A DNA stretch of 54,141 nt. Source: Bacteroidia bacterium (lineage in GTDB: Bacteria; Bacteroidota; Bacteroidia; UKL13-3). Numbering within the stretch: position 1 is the stretch's first letter; each line of letters begins with the position of its first letter. The stretch is from assembly GCA_021740845.1 (NCBI GenBank), contig JAIOYZ010000004.1:1-54141 (forward strand), written 5' to 3'. A program made the translations under genes and the position numbers. This document shows positions 26,675 through 35,421 of this stretch, one piece after another. Under the pieces are notes generated by a model that was given only the letters and a program-made list of their open reading frames with translations, was not told the origin of the DNA and did not search any database.

Positions 26675-29218
26675 TTATCTCAACTCTATCAAATTTACAA
26701 ATAACCTGTAGGCGCCAGGAACGCCTGCAGGCAATTCCCTAAAGAATACCAATCCTGTATAGATATAGTTTCCTTTGCCATAATTCCCAATTATCAACGC
26801 ACCATTATCAGGTTTTTCATTGGGGTCGTTCATGGTAATTGGTGTCGCATATTTAGAATCAATTTCTCCCGCATGATAAATGCTACGTTCTTGAATCCAA
26901 GCTTTAAAATCAGATTCAGAAATCTTATTTGGACTATTAAATACTGGATGATTTGGGGTATTTATTATGACTTTGGCATTTTCATCAGTTACTCTATTTC
27001 TAGTAATCTTAAAAGGGTAGGGGCCCATATCGCCGCCTTTAAACGGACCAGCAAAACTATTGGTATTGTATTGAACTATTAAATTGCCACCTTGTTCTAC
27101 ATAACGCATTAATTTGCTTTTATAGAGACTTAACTTCTCGTTTACGTTGTATGCCCTAACTCCAATAATTATTGCTTGGTAAGCTTCTAATGTCTCATTT
27201 AGTAGCATTTCATCTGTAAGTAAGGTAAGCTCATATCCTAATTGTGTTAATGCCGTGGGAACTTCATCTCCAGCACCTGGTATATAGGCCAGTTTTTTAA
27301 AGGTTCTTTTTACATCTAGTTTTACTAATTTTATTTCTGCTTTTGGAAATAAAGTTTGCACGGGTATATGGTCGTATTTTATTTCTTTTAAACCCACTGC
27401 TGGTTTAGGTTCGGTTTGAACCAAAGCAATGCTGAAAATAAGTTTTTCGATACTTTCATTTGCTGGTGCGTTTACCAATAAAGTAATTTCTTTTTCCTCG
27501 CCTTTTAATTTTAATTCAAATGGAATGCCTTGTGCAATTTGGGCCGAACTCAAACTTTCTTTCCAGCGAATATTCCAGCCCTTAGGTTGATTAAAAAGAA
27601 GCTCGCCTTTCACTTGGGCTTTGCCTGCTTTCAATACTACTTTTATCTCTTTAGTTTCTTCATTACTGCATATAAAACTTGGGTTCAAAACGTTTACAAA
27701 AACCGGCGGAGTAATTACCAAAGGTCTATAGTTTTCACCCTTGTCAGGGTCGGTCCATTTATATTTTACTCTATCCCAAAATTCCAAAATATGTCCATCA
27801 ATGCTTAGTTGGTAGCGAGCCAAAAATTCACTGTTTAGCTGATAACCAATTCCTATAAGATTTTGTGGTACAACAAATTTGTTTGCCTCAATATCGTTTT
27901 TTAACCAATACATGCTAGAGGGTGCCATGTCTTTACAAACTATTTCTGTATATGTTTGGGTAAACATTTGGTTGTTTTTTAGCTCCTTTTCAGTGTTTAT
28001 AGATAATGTACTTTTACAGGTTTGGTCTGAACCAAGCGCCAAAAAAGTCAAAGAATTTAAGTTAACAGCAGACGAAGATCGGTTCAAACAATTTAGTTTT
28101 ATTTTTAAAGAATCTCCTTGTGCAACTAAGGCTCCATTTTCCGAAACAAACTCAATAAAAATACCATTCACCAATAAAATGGTTTGTTTAAATTGCTCAA
28201 TTTTGTATTCGTTATATGGGTTATTGTCTTTTGATATCAATGAGAGTGCATCAAATAAACAAGCATTGGTTTTGGATAAATTTCCCTCTTGATAAAATGC
28301 CAGTGATTTCTGCAATAACAAGTCTATTTTCTTGCCATTTTGATATTTGTTCCAACTCACATCAATATTAGAAAAGGGCTCCTCCAAATTACCTGTATCA
28401 CCCATTATTGGCTTAAAATATTCTATTAAATCTCCACGTTGCTTGGCACTTCCAAAACCTTGGCTGCGATGCATGCTTCTGCTTTCTGCAGCAATTTCTC
28501 CATAACTTTTACCAATTAAAGGATTAAACCCACCAACATTTACTGCTAAATTTCCTGTCATGTCTGCTTTAGGATTCCAAAACCTTGATGCATTATTATA
28601 GAATAACCTGCGCGGCTGCCATGTAGAAACGTATTGCAATTGTTCTGGAAATTTTGTTGGGTCAGCAGCGGCTAAAAATGCTTCTTGGGCAAAAACAGCA
28701 GAACTAGTGTGGTGTCCATGTCCGCCACTTCCATCTGTTGAAAAACGGGTGATAATTACATCTGGTTTAAACTTGCGAATTACAAAAACTACATCTGCTA
28801 AAATTGAATCGTGGTTCCATTTTTCTAAGGTTTCTTCTGGTGTTTTGCTATAACCAAAATCATATGCTCTGGTAAAGAATTGCTCTCCGCCATCTGTTCT
28901 TCTTGCTGCTAAAAGTTCTTGACTTCTTACAACTCCTAATTCTATTCCTTGTTCTGAACCAATTAAATTTTGTCCGCCATCACCTCTTGTTAAACTAAGG
29001 TAGCCTGTGCGCAAACATTTTTCATTGGCCAAATATGAAATTAATCGGGTATTCTCATCATCTGGATGTGCGGCAATATATAAAACGGTTCCTGTGTTTT
29101 GCAATCGTTTTATTTGGAGAATAACTTCAGAGGCGCTGTAAGTTTTTGGTACTTGTGCTATTGAAAGAAATGAAATGGAAAGAAATAGAAAGGAAAGTAT
29201 TGTTTTTTTTATCATCAT
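26675..29218 (-). CDS. Large exported PIG-L family deacetylase
   Basis: 847 aa. A signal peptide ends near SIA-Q. The PIG-L/LmbE zinc deacetylase domain (about 40-270) has AHPDDE (His51, Asp53-54) and GHGHHTSS (about 170). The remaining about 550 residues include a beta-rich region (about 370-610) and a C-terminal glutamine-amidotransferase-like/ThuA-like segment (LTDEMLLNETLEAYQAIIIG...GGNLIVQYNT...YTGLVFFRELPAG). Relatives remove N-acetyl groups from sugars; the export signal suggests a periplasmic glycan substrate. One GGTTTGAACC motif (27413) encodes LVQT. Confidence 0.88.
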   Translation of the reverse strand: MMIKKTILSFLFLSISFLSIAQVPKTYSASEVILQIKRLQNTGTVLYIAAHPDDENTRLISYLANEKCLRTGYLSLTRGDGGQNLIGSEQGIELGVVRSQELLAARRTDGGEQFFTRAYDFGYSKTPEETLEKWNHDSILADVVFVIRKFKPDVIITRFSTDGSGGHGHHTSSAVFAQEAFLAAADPTKFPEQLQYVSTWQPRRLFYNNASRFWNPKADMTGNLAVNVGGFNPLIGKSYGEIAAESRSMHRSQGFGSAKQRGDLIEYFKPIMGDTGNLEEPFSNIDVSWNKYQNGKKIDLLLQKSLAFYQEGNLSKTNACLFDALSLISKDNNPYNEYKIEQFKQTILLVNGIFIEFVSENGALVAQGDSLKIKLNCLNRSSSAVNLNSLTFLALGSDQTCKSTLSINTEKELKNNQMFTQTYTEIVCKDMAPSSMYWLKNDIEANKFVVPQNLIGIGYQLNSEFLARYQLSIDGHILEFWDRVKYKWTDPDKGENYRPLVITPPVFVNVLNPSFICSNEETKEIKVVLKAGKAQVKGELLFNQPKGWNIRWKESLSSAQIAQGIPFELKLKGEEKEITLLVNAPANESIEKLIFSIALVQTEPKPAVGLKEIKYDHIPVQTLFPKAEIKLVKLDVKRTFKKLAYIPGAGDEVPTALTQLGYELTLLTDEMLLNETLEAYQAIIIGVRAYNVNEKLSLYKSKLMRYVEQGGNLIVQYNTNSFAGPFKGGDMGPYPFKITRNRVTDENAKVIINTPNHPVFNSPNKISESDFKAWIQERSIYHAGEIDSKYATPITMNDPNEKPDNGALIIGNYGKGNYIYTGLVFFRELPAGVPGAYRLFVNLIELR
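27413..27422 (+). repeat. GGTTTGAACC motif, copy 15
   Basis: Exact copy in the PIG-L gene, full consensus. A one-mismatch copy GGTCTGAACC is at 28024. Confidence 0.8.
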
Positions 29219-29293
29219 GTTTTGCTTCTAGTAATGGAGCGAATATCAGAAAATTATCCTGAATATCGCCATTAGCACAAGAAACATGACGTT

Positions 29294-29680
29294 CTATTTT
29301 TGTTTTGGCTTGTATAGGATCAAACCTAATAATACAAAAAATGCGATGATAGTTTTATATAAATTGGGCAGTTGTATAACCTTTAAATAGGCGTCGTTGG
29401 AGAAGTGAATGGTGGGCAGTAAAATCATTACTCCTGTAAGAAAAAATACAATAGCTATTGTTAAAAAGGATGCGCGTGTATATTGGTTCAAAACGATAGA
29501 TACAGAGCACACACTGATTATGGTTGCGACCAAAAGAACAAAATATTTTGCACCCCAAGGCAATGGAACAAATACGGCCATTACCCCATAATTCATAAAA
29601 TGAAAAATGCCCGAGGCCAAAAATAAAAGCCCTAAAACAATACGTGTTACCTTAAGTGTAATTTCGAGTTTAGACGACAT
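29294..29680 (-). CDS. DoxX-like membrane protein
   Basis: 128 aa with four predicted membrane helices (about 10-30, 44-65, 72-92, 108-124). The start TRIVLGLLFLASGIFHF is DoxX-like. Function is unknown; DoxX-type proteins have been linked to quinone-coupled oxidation. It starts six bases after the lipoprotein gene at 29687 and is the last gene of the respiratory-like operon. Confidence 0.7.
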   Translation of the reverse strand: MSSKLEITLKVTRIVLGLLFLASGIFHFMNYGVMAVFVPLPWGAKYFVLLVATIISVCSVSIVLNQYTRASFLTIAIVFFLTGVMILLPTIHFSNDAYLKVIQLPNLYKTIIAFFVLLGLILYKPKQK

Positions 29681-29686
29681 ACTTTC

Positions 29687-30742
29687 TTATTTTTTGATGC
29701 TGTAAGTATAAAAAGAAGAATCGGATGTGGCAAGATATGCAATAGAAATTATTGAATCTACTAGGGCTATTTGTTCCGTTTGGTTTTCATTTACATTAGA
29801 ATTTATGCTTTGCAATTCATCCTTTAAAATGCGATGATAGGCCATTTTTAAACCAGTTCCTTTAAAGAAATCTTTAGCTCGTTGTGCTTTATAGAGTGCT
29901 TGAGAATAACCCATTGGATAATTAAAAACATCTTCTTGGTAAAGTTCACTCAAAAGTAAAGTCACATAACGGCTATATCCAGGGCAAATCAATGCTCGTG
30001 CATCATCAGAATTTACAAGTTGAAGAAAGTCGAAATAGCTAGTGTCTAAAGGGACAAACTCTTGTCGGGTGCGTTTTTTCCAGAGGAAATAAATTTTGTC
30101 GTTTGCCCAATTAAAAAGCGTTTCCTTTTCAAAGAAATAAGCAAAATTGCTATCTAACTTTTGGCCTCTAAAATAGTTTTGGTAGAACTCAATTTGCTTG
30201 TCTTTTCTTTGATTAATATAAGTTGCGTAGGCAGGCGCCAACAAAAAATTACTGGTATTAAAATATTCTTTCTTGATGTTTGGTTCTCGGTAAAATGTAT
30301 CAGCAAAAATTTGCATAAACTGATTGTATCTTCCTGCCTCCGCATAAGAAGTAAGGGTCAAAGGCATTGTATTGCCTTCAAAATTCAATTGAATACTTTC
30401 ACCAGCTTCAACATAATAGTTTCTTGCAAATACAAATTCGGAGGTGCCTAAATCAAAGAAAGCGCCAGATTGAGAAGGTAAGATTGTAAATTCAAAAGCG
30501 CCATCCTGTTTGATATTACAGGAATCTACCACCCTTTTTTCGCCAAAAAACAGACCCAAGGAGTCTGTAAATTGGTAAAGATAAATAGTTTTTGTTCGAC
30601 TAAAATTAGGGTCTATTTTACCTTTGATAGTAACAGAAAGGGAAGAGTTTTTTGAATAATTAGAACAAGAAGTACTCCATAAAAAAAACATAAAAAGGAA
30701 TACTTGAATTACTAATTTATTACTTCCTAAAACTCTTCCCAT
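29687..30742 (-). CDS. Lipoprotein of unknown function (DUF4369-like N-terminus)
   Basis: 351 aa. A hydrophobic signal ends at lipobox STSC (Cys at about 26). Residues about 34-135 look like the beta-rich DUF4369 domain found at the N-terminus of many Bacteroidota thiol-disulfide lipoproteins, but there is no thioredoxin domain or CxxC afterwards; the rest is helical and unrecognised. It sits 11 bases behind the cytochrome gene at 30754 in the same operon. A role in assembly of the neighbouring complex is a guess. Confidence 0.6.
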   Translation of the reverse strand: MGRVLGSNKLVIQVFLFMFFLWSTSCSNYSKNSSLSVTIKGKIDPNFSRTKTIYLYQFTDSLGLFFGEKRVVDSCNIKQDGAFEFTILPSQSGAFFDLGTSEFVFARNYYVEAGESIQLNFEGNTMPLTLTSYAEAGRYNQFMQIFADTFYREPNIKKEYFNTSNFLLAPAYATYINQRKDKQIEFYQNYFRGQKLDSNFAYFFEKETLFNWANDKIYFLWKKRTRQEFVPLDTSYFDFLQLVNSDDARALICPGYSRYVTLLLSELYQEDVFNYPMGYSQALYKAQRAKDFFKGTGLKMAYHRILKDELQSINSNVNENQTEQIALVDSIISIAYLATSDSSFYTYSIKK

Positions 30743-30753
30743 TTAAGATTAGA

Positions 30754-31164
30754 TTATAAAGAACGGATATAGTTAATCACCTTCCATCTTTCAGAATCGC
30801 TTAGTTTTTCTTTGTATGAAGGCATTGGTTTTCTACCTTCAGTGGTTTTCCAATACAATTCACCATCACTTACTTTTTTAGAATCTGCCGAAGTGAAGTC
30901 GCCACAAGAGATGTCAATTTTATCTGCCTTAGCTCCATCACCTTTTCCTTTGGCTCCATGACAAGATTTGCAATGTTGTGCATACAATTCTTTTCCTTCC
31001 TTTATTGAACTTTCATTTGCAGGTACGGGATTTTTCTTTTTAACAGCAGCTTCAGGTGCAGCCCAAGGTTTACCTGCTGGTTTTTGTGCAATAGCAGAAT
31101 GGCTTATGAATAGGCCTGCGCCTAAAAAGAATAAGCCAAGAACTAGTTTTTTTAAGTTTTTCAT
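30754..31164 (-). CDS. Periplasmic mono-heme cytochrome c
   Basis: 136 aa. A signal peptide ends at AIA-Q. One c-heme site CKSCH (Cys65, Cys68, His69) with the probable axial Met114 in RKPMPSY. It is a close paralog of the divergent gene at 39015: both share CHG..GKGDG, a GD(F/L)T block, YWK...GR..MPS and YIR(S/D)L. It lies downstream of the NrfD and membrane-protein genes and is a likely electron acceptor for them. Confidence 0.87.
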   Translation of the reverse strand: MKNLKKLVLGLFFLGAGLFISHSAIAQKPAGKPWAAPEAAVKKKNPVPANESSIKEGKELYAQHCKSCHGAKGKGDGAKADKIDISCGDFTSADSKKVSDGELYWKTTEGRKPMPSYKEKLSDSERWKVINYIRSL

Positions 31165-31191
31165 AAAATTTAATGTTTGAGTTTGTTTTTT

Positions 31192-31734
31192 TTATACTGT
31201 TTTCAGTTTTTTCAACTTAAATACTTGAAGCAAAACATAAGCCAAAGTGCCCCAAATGCCTGCTATTATAGAAATAGAAGCAATAATAAAATAGATAGGC
31301 GCCTTATCTCTTCCACCTGCAAGTGAACGACCACTATTATCTAATTTGGAAAGGTCTTTTGGTGTTCCAATTTTGGCTTCAGTCTTTTCTTCAAAACTTC
31401 CATAGTTTTCATCGTCTTCTACCTTAGCCAAAACTATCAATTTACCATCATCATTCAAAGGTAAATTATCAGGAAATTCAAAAGTTGCAATTCCATTTTC
31501 TTCGGTTGCTACTTCTGTTTTAATAGGAAGTAGTCCAAATAACCTCTCCACATATAGAGATACAGATACTTCGGCTACTGGCTTGTCTTCGGAGCTTACC
31601 AATACATTGCACACATTTTTTTCATCCACTTTGTCGAATGAAATGCTCATGCTGGCTTCTTTTTCTTGAGCACTTACTAAAAGACCCAAAGAAAATAGGA
31701 AGCAAAATGAAATAAGATATTTAATATTTTTCAT
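31192..31734 (-). CDS. Exported single-span membrane protein of the NrfD operon
   Basis: 180 aa. A cleavable signal ends near VSA-Q. A beta-rich periplasmic part (about 25-140) is followed by one C-terminal membrane helix (about 148-171) and a short basic tail. I do not recognise a family. It is tightly placed between nrfD-like (8 bases) and cytochrome c (27 bases) genes, so it is probably a structural or assembly partner of that complex. Confidence 0.65.
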   Translation of the reverse strand: MKNIKYLISFCFLFSLGLLVSAQEKEASMSISFDKVDEKNVCNVLVSSEDKPVAEVSVSLYVERLFGLLPIKTEVATEENGIATFEFPDNLPLNDDGKLIVLAKVEDDENYGSFEEKTEAKIGTPKDLSKLDNSGRSLAGGRDKAPIYFIIASISIIAGIWGTLAYVLLQVFKLKKLKTV

Positions 31735-31742
31735 CTCGATGC

Positions 31743-33119
31743 TTATTTATAGTTTATGATTTCATCTTTACCTTCCAACTTGCCTTCTGCTACCTCCCAA
31801 ACGGAAATAATAGGGAAGAATCTAGAAAATAAGGTGACAATTAGTAAAGTGGCGGCAAAGGTTGCTGCTACAATAGTCATTTCAATTAAACTTGGTGTGT
31901 AATGTCTCCAAGATTCAGGTACATCTTGAATAGGCAAATAAGGGTGAGCCAAACCAGGTATAACTATTAAATAACGTTTGAACCAAGCTGCAATTACAAC
32001 ACCAACAGCAATAACTGTTAATGGCAATGGCTTACGTAATTTTGGAATTAAAGGAAGCGTTGCTGGGATAACCATTCCAAACAAAACTACCATCCAATAA
32101 AATAGAGCTTCATCTCCAACAAATAAATTCAATAAGTGGTTGGCATGCAATCCACTCATTTTATAAGCTGGTACCAAATATTCGTTGATATTAAAATAGA
32201 TGTAAATAAACGACATCATTACCAAGGCCATTCCTAATTTATCGAAATGCATTTCAGTTAGATATTTTTCTAGGTTGTAGGCTTTTCTTATTACAAAAAT
32301 AGCAACTACCATCCCTGCAACACCTAATAAAAATGCTCCAGAAACAAAGTATGCTCCAAAGTTAGTACTATCCCATTCTGCTCTCAATGTGGTTGCAAAT
32401 AACCACGCAGTTACAGTATGTATAGCAACTCCCAAAGGAATAACCATAATGGTTAATATCTTAATGCTTCTTTTTAAACTCTTCCATTGTGCTTCGGTAC
32501 CTTCCCATCCAAATGATAACAACTCATACATTTTCATTTGCCATTTTGGTTTGCCTGTTAAATGGTTTTTCAAGGTAGCCATAGATGGAATCATTGGAAT
32601 AAATAGTAGGATCAAACTTGTAGTTACATAAGTAAGAATTACAATAATATCCCAAACAATTGGCGATTGAATTCTACCATAAACCACCAAATGCCACAAG
32701 CGTTCTGGTCTTCCCATAGCAGCAACTATACTTACACCTGCAAGCATAATAGCTCCCACGGCAATAACTTCTGCTATTCTAGATAAAGGTCTATACCATT
32801 CAAAATTAGTAAGCTTCAATACTGCCGACATCAATACGCCAATTAAGCTAAGAGCTACAAAGAACACAAAGTTGGAGATGTAAACTCCCCACATGGTATA
32901 ATCTCTTAAGGAAACAGTAACGTATTTACTTTTGGTTTCTTGGATGTAATATGCATAAACACCCAATAAGCAAACAGTAACTAAAAAGCCAATCCAAACT
33001 TTACCCCATAAACCAATTTTTTCTAGAGGCTTGAGTAGGTCTCTTTTCATTTCCATATACTCTTCCTGTGTGAAGGTTTCGTATGTGGTTTTTTCGGAAT
33101 TTTTTATTTTTTCTTCCAT
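31743..33119 (-). CDS. NrfD/PsrC-family quinone-interacting membrane protein
   Basis: 458 aa with about nine to ten membrane helices. Residues from about 75 match the NrfD/PsrC family (polysulfide reductase membrane subunit): SNFVFFVALSLIGVLMSAVL, GRPERLWHLVVYGR, SPIVWDI, GIDLHTVTAW-like AIHTVTAWLF. It exchanges electrons between quinone and the 4Fe-4S protein encoded 18 bases upstream. The about 45-residue N-terminal cytoplasmic extension has no homology I recognise. No catalytic molybdopterin partner is nearby. Confidence 0.88.
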   Translation of the reverse strand: MEEKIKNSEKTTYETFTQEEYMEMKRDLLKPLEKIGLWGKVWIGFLVTVCLLGVYAYYIQETKSKYVTVSLRDYTMWGVYISNFVFFVALSLIGVLMSAVLKLTNFEWYRPLSRIAEVIAVGAIMLAGVSIVAAMGRPERLWHLVVYGRIQSPIVWDIIVILTYVTTSLILLFIPMIPSMATLKNHLTGKPKWQMKMYELLSFGWEGTEAQWKSLKRSIKILTIMVIPLGVAIHTVTAWLFATTLRAEWDSTNFGAYFVSGAFLLGVAGMVVAIFVIRKAYNLEKYLTEMHFDKLGMALVMMSFIYIYFNINEYLVPAYKMSGLHANHLLNLFVGDEALFYWMVVLFGMVIPATLPLIPKLRKPLPLTVIAVGVVIAAWFKRYLIVIPGLAHPYLPIQDVPESWRHYTPSLIEMTIVAATFAATLLIVTLFSRFFPIISVWEVAEGKLEGKDEIINYK

Positions 33120-33137
33120 GTTATTATTCCTTCACAA

Positions 33138-34067
33138 TTATTCTTGTTGATTAAAAACTTCAGTTGCATCTTCAAATGGGAAGTTCCTTTCTACAGGTGG
33201 TAAATAATAAACACGAGGTTTGGTTCCTAATTCTTCAAATTGACGGTATCCTGCACGTTTAGTTAGTAACTCGCTTAATCTAAATGTTTCTTCTCCATTG
33301 GTAACAGCATCTTCTAATTCATCTCCAAAGAAAATTGTACCATTAGGACATTCAGTTACGCAACTTGGTAATATACCTTTTGAAGAACTTTCAGGACAAA
33401 AATCACATTTAGAAACAGTTCCTTCTTGAGAAGATTTAGTGGTACAACATTTATCAGCATCATGTGCATGTTCTTCGCTAAATGCTTGTTGTTCTGGTCG
33501 GCCAAAATTAAAAGTACGAGCAGAATAAGGGCAGGCAGCCATACAGAATTTACATCCAATACAACGGTCGCTATCAATTCCAACAATGCCATCGCTTCTT
33601 TTAAAAGTTGCATCTACAGGACAAACCTTGGTACAAGGAGGATTATCACACTGGTAGCAGGTTTGAGGGAACCAATAAGGTGCTGCCAATTCCGAATCTT
33701 GCATTTTCTTTACCTTAATGTATTCAATTGGAGGTAACATTCCATGCATGCTTTGGCATCCTTCAACACACTTTCTTGCATTGGCACATCTGGCCAAGTC
33801 AATTACCATAATAAATTTCTTACCTGGTATTCCTTCCCTTACATTAAACTGAGAAAGCTTTTCTTCCGAAGGATGTGCAACCAAACTGCTATCAACTTCT
33901 ACAACTTTTCCATCAACCGTTAATACCTTAACCTTTTCGCCAGTTTCCTCTTTAGCATTAGCAAACAAGGTGTTTTTTACTCCCAAGCCTGTGAGTGTGG
34001 CCGTTCCAGCCAACAATCCTAGTTTTAGGAAATTCCGCCTATTGGAATCTTCTTTTTCATTTTTCAT
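33138..34067 (-). CDS. Tat-exported 4Fe-4S ferredoxin subunit
   Basis: 309 aa. A twin-arginine signal SNRRNFLKLGLLAG (Arg10-11) sends it folded to the periplasm. Four cysteine groups suggest four [4Fe-4S] clusters as in NrfC/PhsB/DmsB: CANARKCVEGC, CYQCDNPPCTKVCP, CIGCKFCMAACP and CDFC...CVTECP. An acidic insert with DADKCC between groups is unusual. It pairs with the NrfD-like protein downstream and would pass electrons to or from a periplasmic partner. Confidence 0.92.
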   Translation of the reverse strand: MKNEKEDSNRRNFLKLGLLAGTATLTGLGVKNTLFANAKEETGEKVKVLTVDGKVVEVDSSLVAHPSEEKLSQFNVREGIPGKKFIMVIDLARCANARKCVEGCQSMHGMLPPIEYIKVKKMQDSELAAPYWFPQTCYQCDNPPCTKVCPVDATFKRSDGIVGIDSDRCIGCKFCMAACPYSARTFNFGRPEQQAFSEEHAHDADKCCTTKSSQEGTVSKCDFCPESSSKGILPSCVTECPNGTIFFGDELEDAVTNGEETFRLSELLTKRAGYRQFEELGTKPRVYYLPPVERNFPFEDATEVFNQQE

Positions 34068-34099
34068 ACTCGTATTCTTTTTGAGTTTGATTCAATAAT

Positions 34100-34996
34100 T
34101 TATTCGCCCAATCCAAATTGACGAGTAATATTGAAGCCAATTAAATATCCTGGAACCCCTAAGTTTTTAAAATCATTGTGGTTAAAATATTTAGCTTCTT
34201 GATCCAAAATGCCATTTGAATTACACACAAATATTTGGAATTGGTGATACCCAGTAGAGAATTCTAATCCTAAGCCCAAATTAGGCATTGGTCTGATTGC
34301 TTCGGCTATATTTGAAACATTTAAAGGATGATCATATTCTACCATAAATGAACCTTGTGGGCTAAATTTATATCGTGCAACTGCAGAAACGCCATAAAAA
34401 TCATGGTGCTCATATAAAGTTGCAGAATCAACCATATTGTAATGTGCGTAATGAACGCCTACCTGACCAGAAAATTTACTATTGAATTTTCTTCCAACCA
34501 TTAATTCTCCAAAGTACGACATACGATGGGCGAACTTATAGGTATTATCTTGGTTCATGATACTTGTTTTTTCGCCACCTTTTATTGCAGCATTACCTGC
34601 AAAAGTTACAGATACTGGCATGCCACTAGTTTTTTGTTGAAGTAATTTGTACTTCATACTAAAATCATACAATTGTTTGTTTTTAGTGGCTGCTGCACCA
34701 ACAGATAGTTTCTTGGTTACGCCATATCCAAAGAACAATCTAATATTTGATGGAGCATAAATTCCATACAAATCACTTGCTTTATCAATTAATCCAAATC
34801 TGTGTTGGATATTAAAATCAATATAGCCTTTGTCCACTGTTTGAACAGTTTGGTTGTTAATGGCCAATCCGTTTTCAAATGTTGCCTTAACAATTTCTGG
34901 AGCCATTGGTTCTTCTGGAGCATCTTGAGCCATTACACTCAGTGGTATCCACATGATAAGAAGCCAGATAAGATTTTTTATATTATTCGTTTTCAT
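34100..34996 (-). CDS. DUF5777 beta-barrel protein
   Basis: 298 aa. A signal peptide ends near VMA-Q. Alternating aromatic/hydrophobic strands throughout, ending in NITRQFGLGE, look like an outer-membrane beta-barrel. The pattern KGYIDFNIQHRFGLID...LYGIYAPSNIRLFFGYGVT matches what I recall of the DUF5777 family in Bacteroidota, which often sits near c-type cytochromes. Function is unknown. It is inside the respiratory-like operon, so it may be a conduit or scaffold for the lipoprotein cytochromes. Confidence 0.75.
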   Translation of the reverse strand: MKTNNIKNLIWLLIMWIPLSVMAQDAPEEPMAPEIVKATFENGLAINNQTVQTVDKGYIDFNIQHRFGLIDKASDLYGIYAPSNIRLFFGYGVTKKLSVGAAATKNKQLYDFSMKYKLLQQKTSGMPVSVTFAGNAAIKGGEKTSIMNQDNTYKFAHRMSYFGELMVGRKFNSKFSGQVGVHYAHYNMVDSATLYEHHDFYGVSAVARYKFSPQGSFMVEYDHPLNVSNIAEAIRPMPNLGLGLEFSTGYHQFQIFVCNSNGILDQEAKYFNHNDFKNLGVPGYLIGFNITRQFGLGE

Positions 34997-35014
34997 TGAA
35001 TTTAAGTTTACTTG

Positions 35015-35419
35015 TTAATTGTTTTTAGAACCTTGTTTGATCCAAAGGGCAATTGCATCAATTTTTCCCTGCGATAATTTCCCATCTGGTGGCATGGGTT
35101 TACTAGTGCCTATAATTCGTTTGTATAATAAACTATTTTCAGGTATGGTGTCTGGAGAATCAGCATCCACATATCCCAACATAGTTATTTGGTCGTAAGA
35201 TTTATCAGCTGTTAAGGTAGGAGGAGGACCACCAGTTTCATGGCAGCCAGAACCTAAACAGCTTGAAGTAAAAATTGGGTTTATACTAGCACTATAACTA
35301 ATAGGAACACTTGGGTCAATTACAATAGAGTTGTCTGTAGTAGAATAATATTCTTTCTCACATGAAACCCATAGGATTGTTCCAAATAGTAGAACTAGGA
35401 GTTTATATGTATTTTTCAT
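35015..35419 (-). CDS. Lipoprotein with a CX4CH heme-like motif
   Basis: 134 aa. Lipobox WVSC (Cys20). The sequence INPIFTSSCLGSGCH is placed as in small cytochrome c lipoproteins, but the motif is CX4CH (Cys54, Cys59, His60) rather than CxxCH. A possible axial Met is in GTSKPMPPDG, and the C-terminus (KIDAIALWIKQGS) is typical of cytochrome c. Only two bases separate it from the heme lipoprotein gene upstream. Confidence 0.75.
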   Translation of the reverse strand: MKNTYKLLVLLFGTILWVSCEKEYYSTTDNSIVIDPSVPISYSASINPIFTSSCLGSGCHETGGPPPTLTADKSYDQITMLGYVDADSPDTIPENSLLYKRIIGTSKPMPPDGKLSQGKIDAIALWIKQGSKNN

Positions 35420-35421
35420 AA

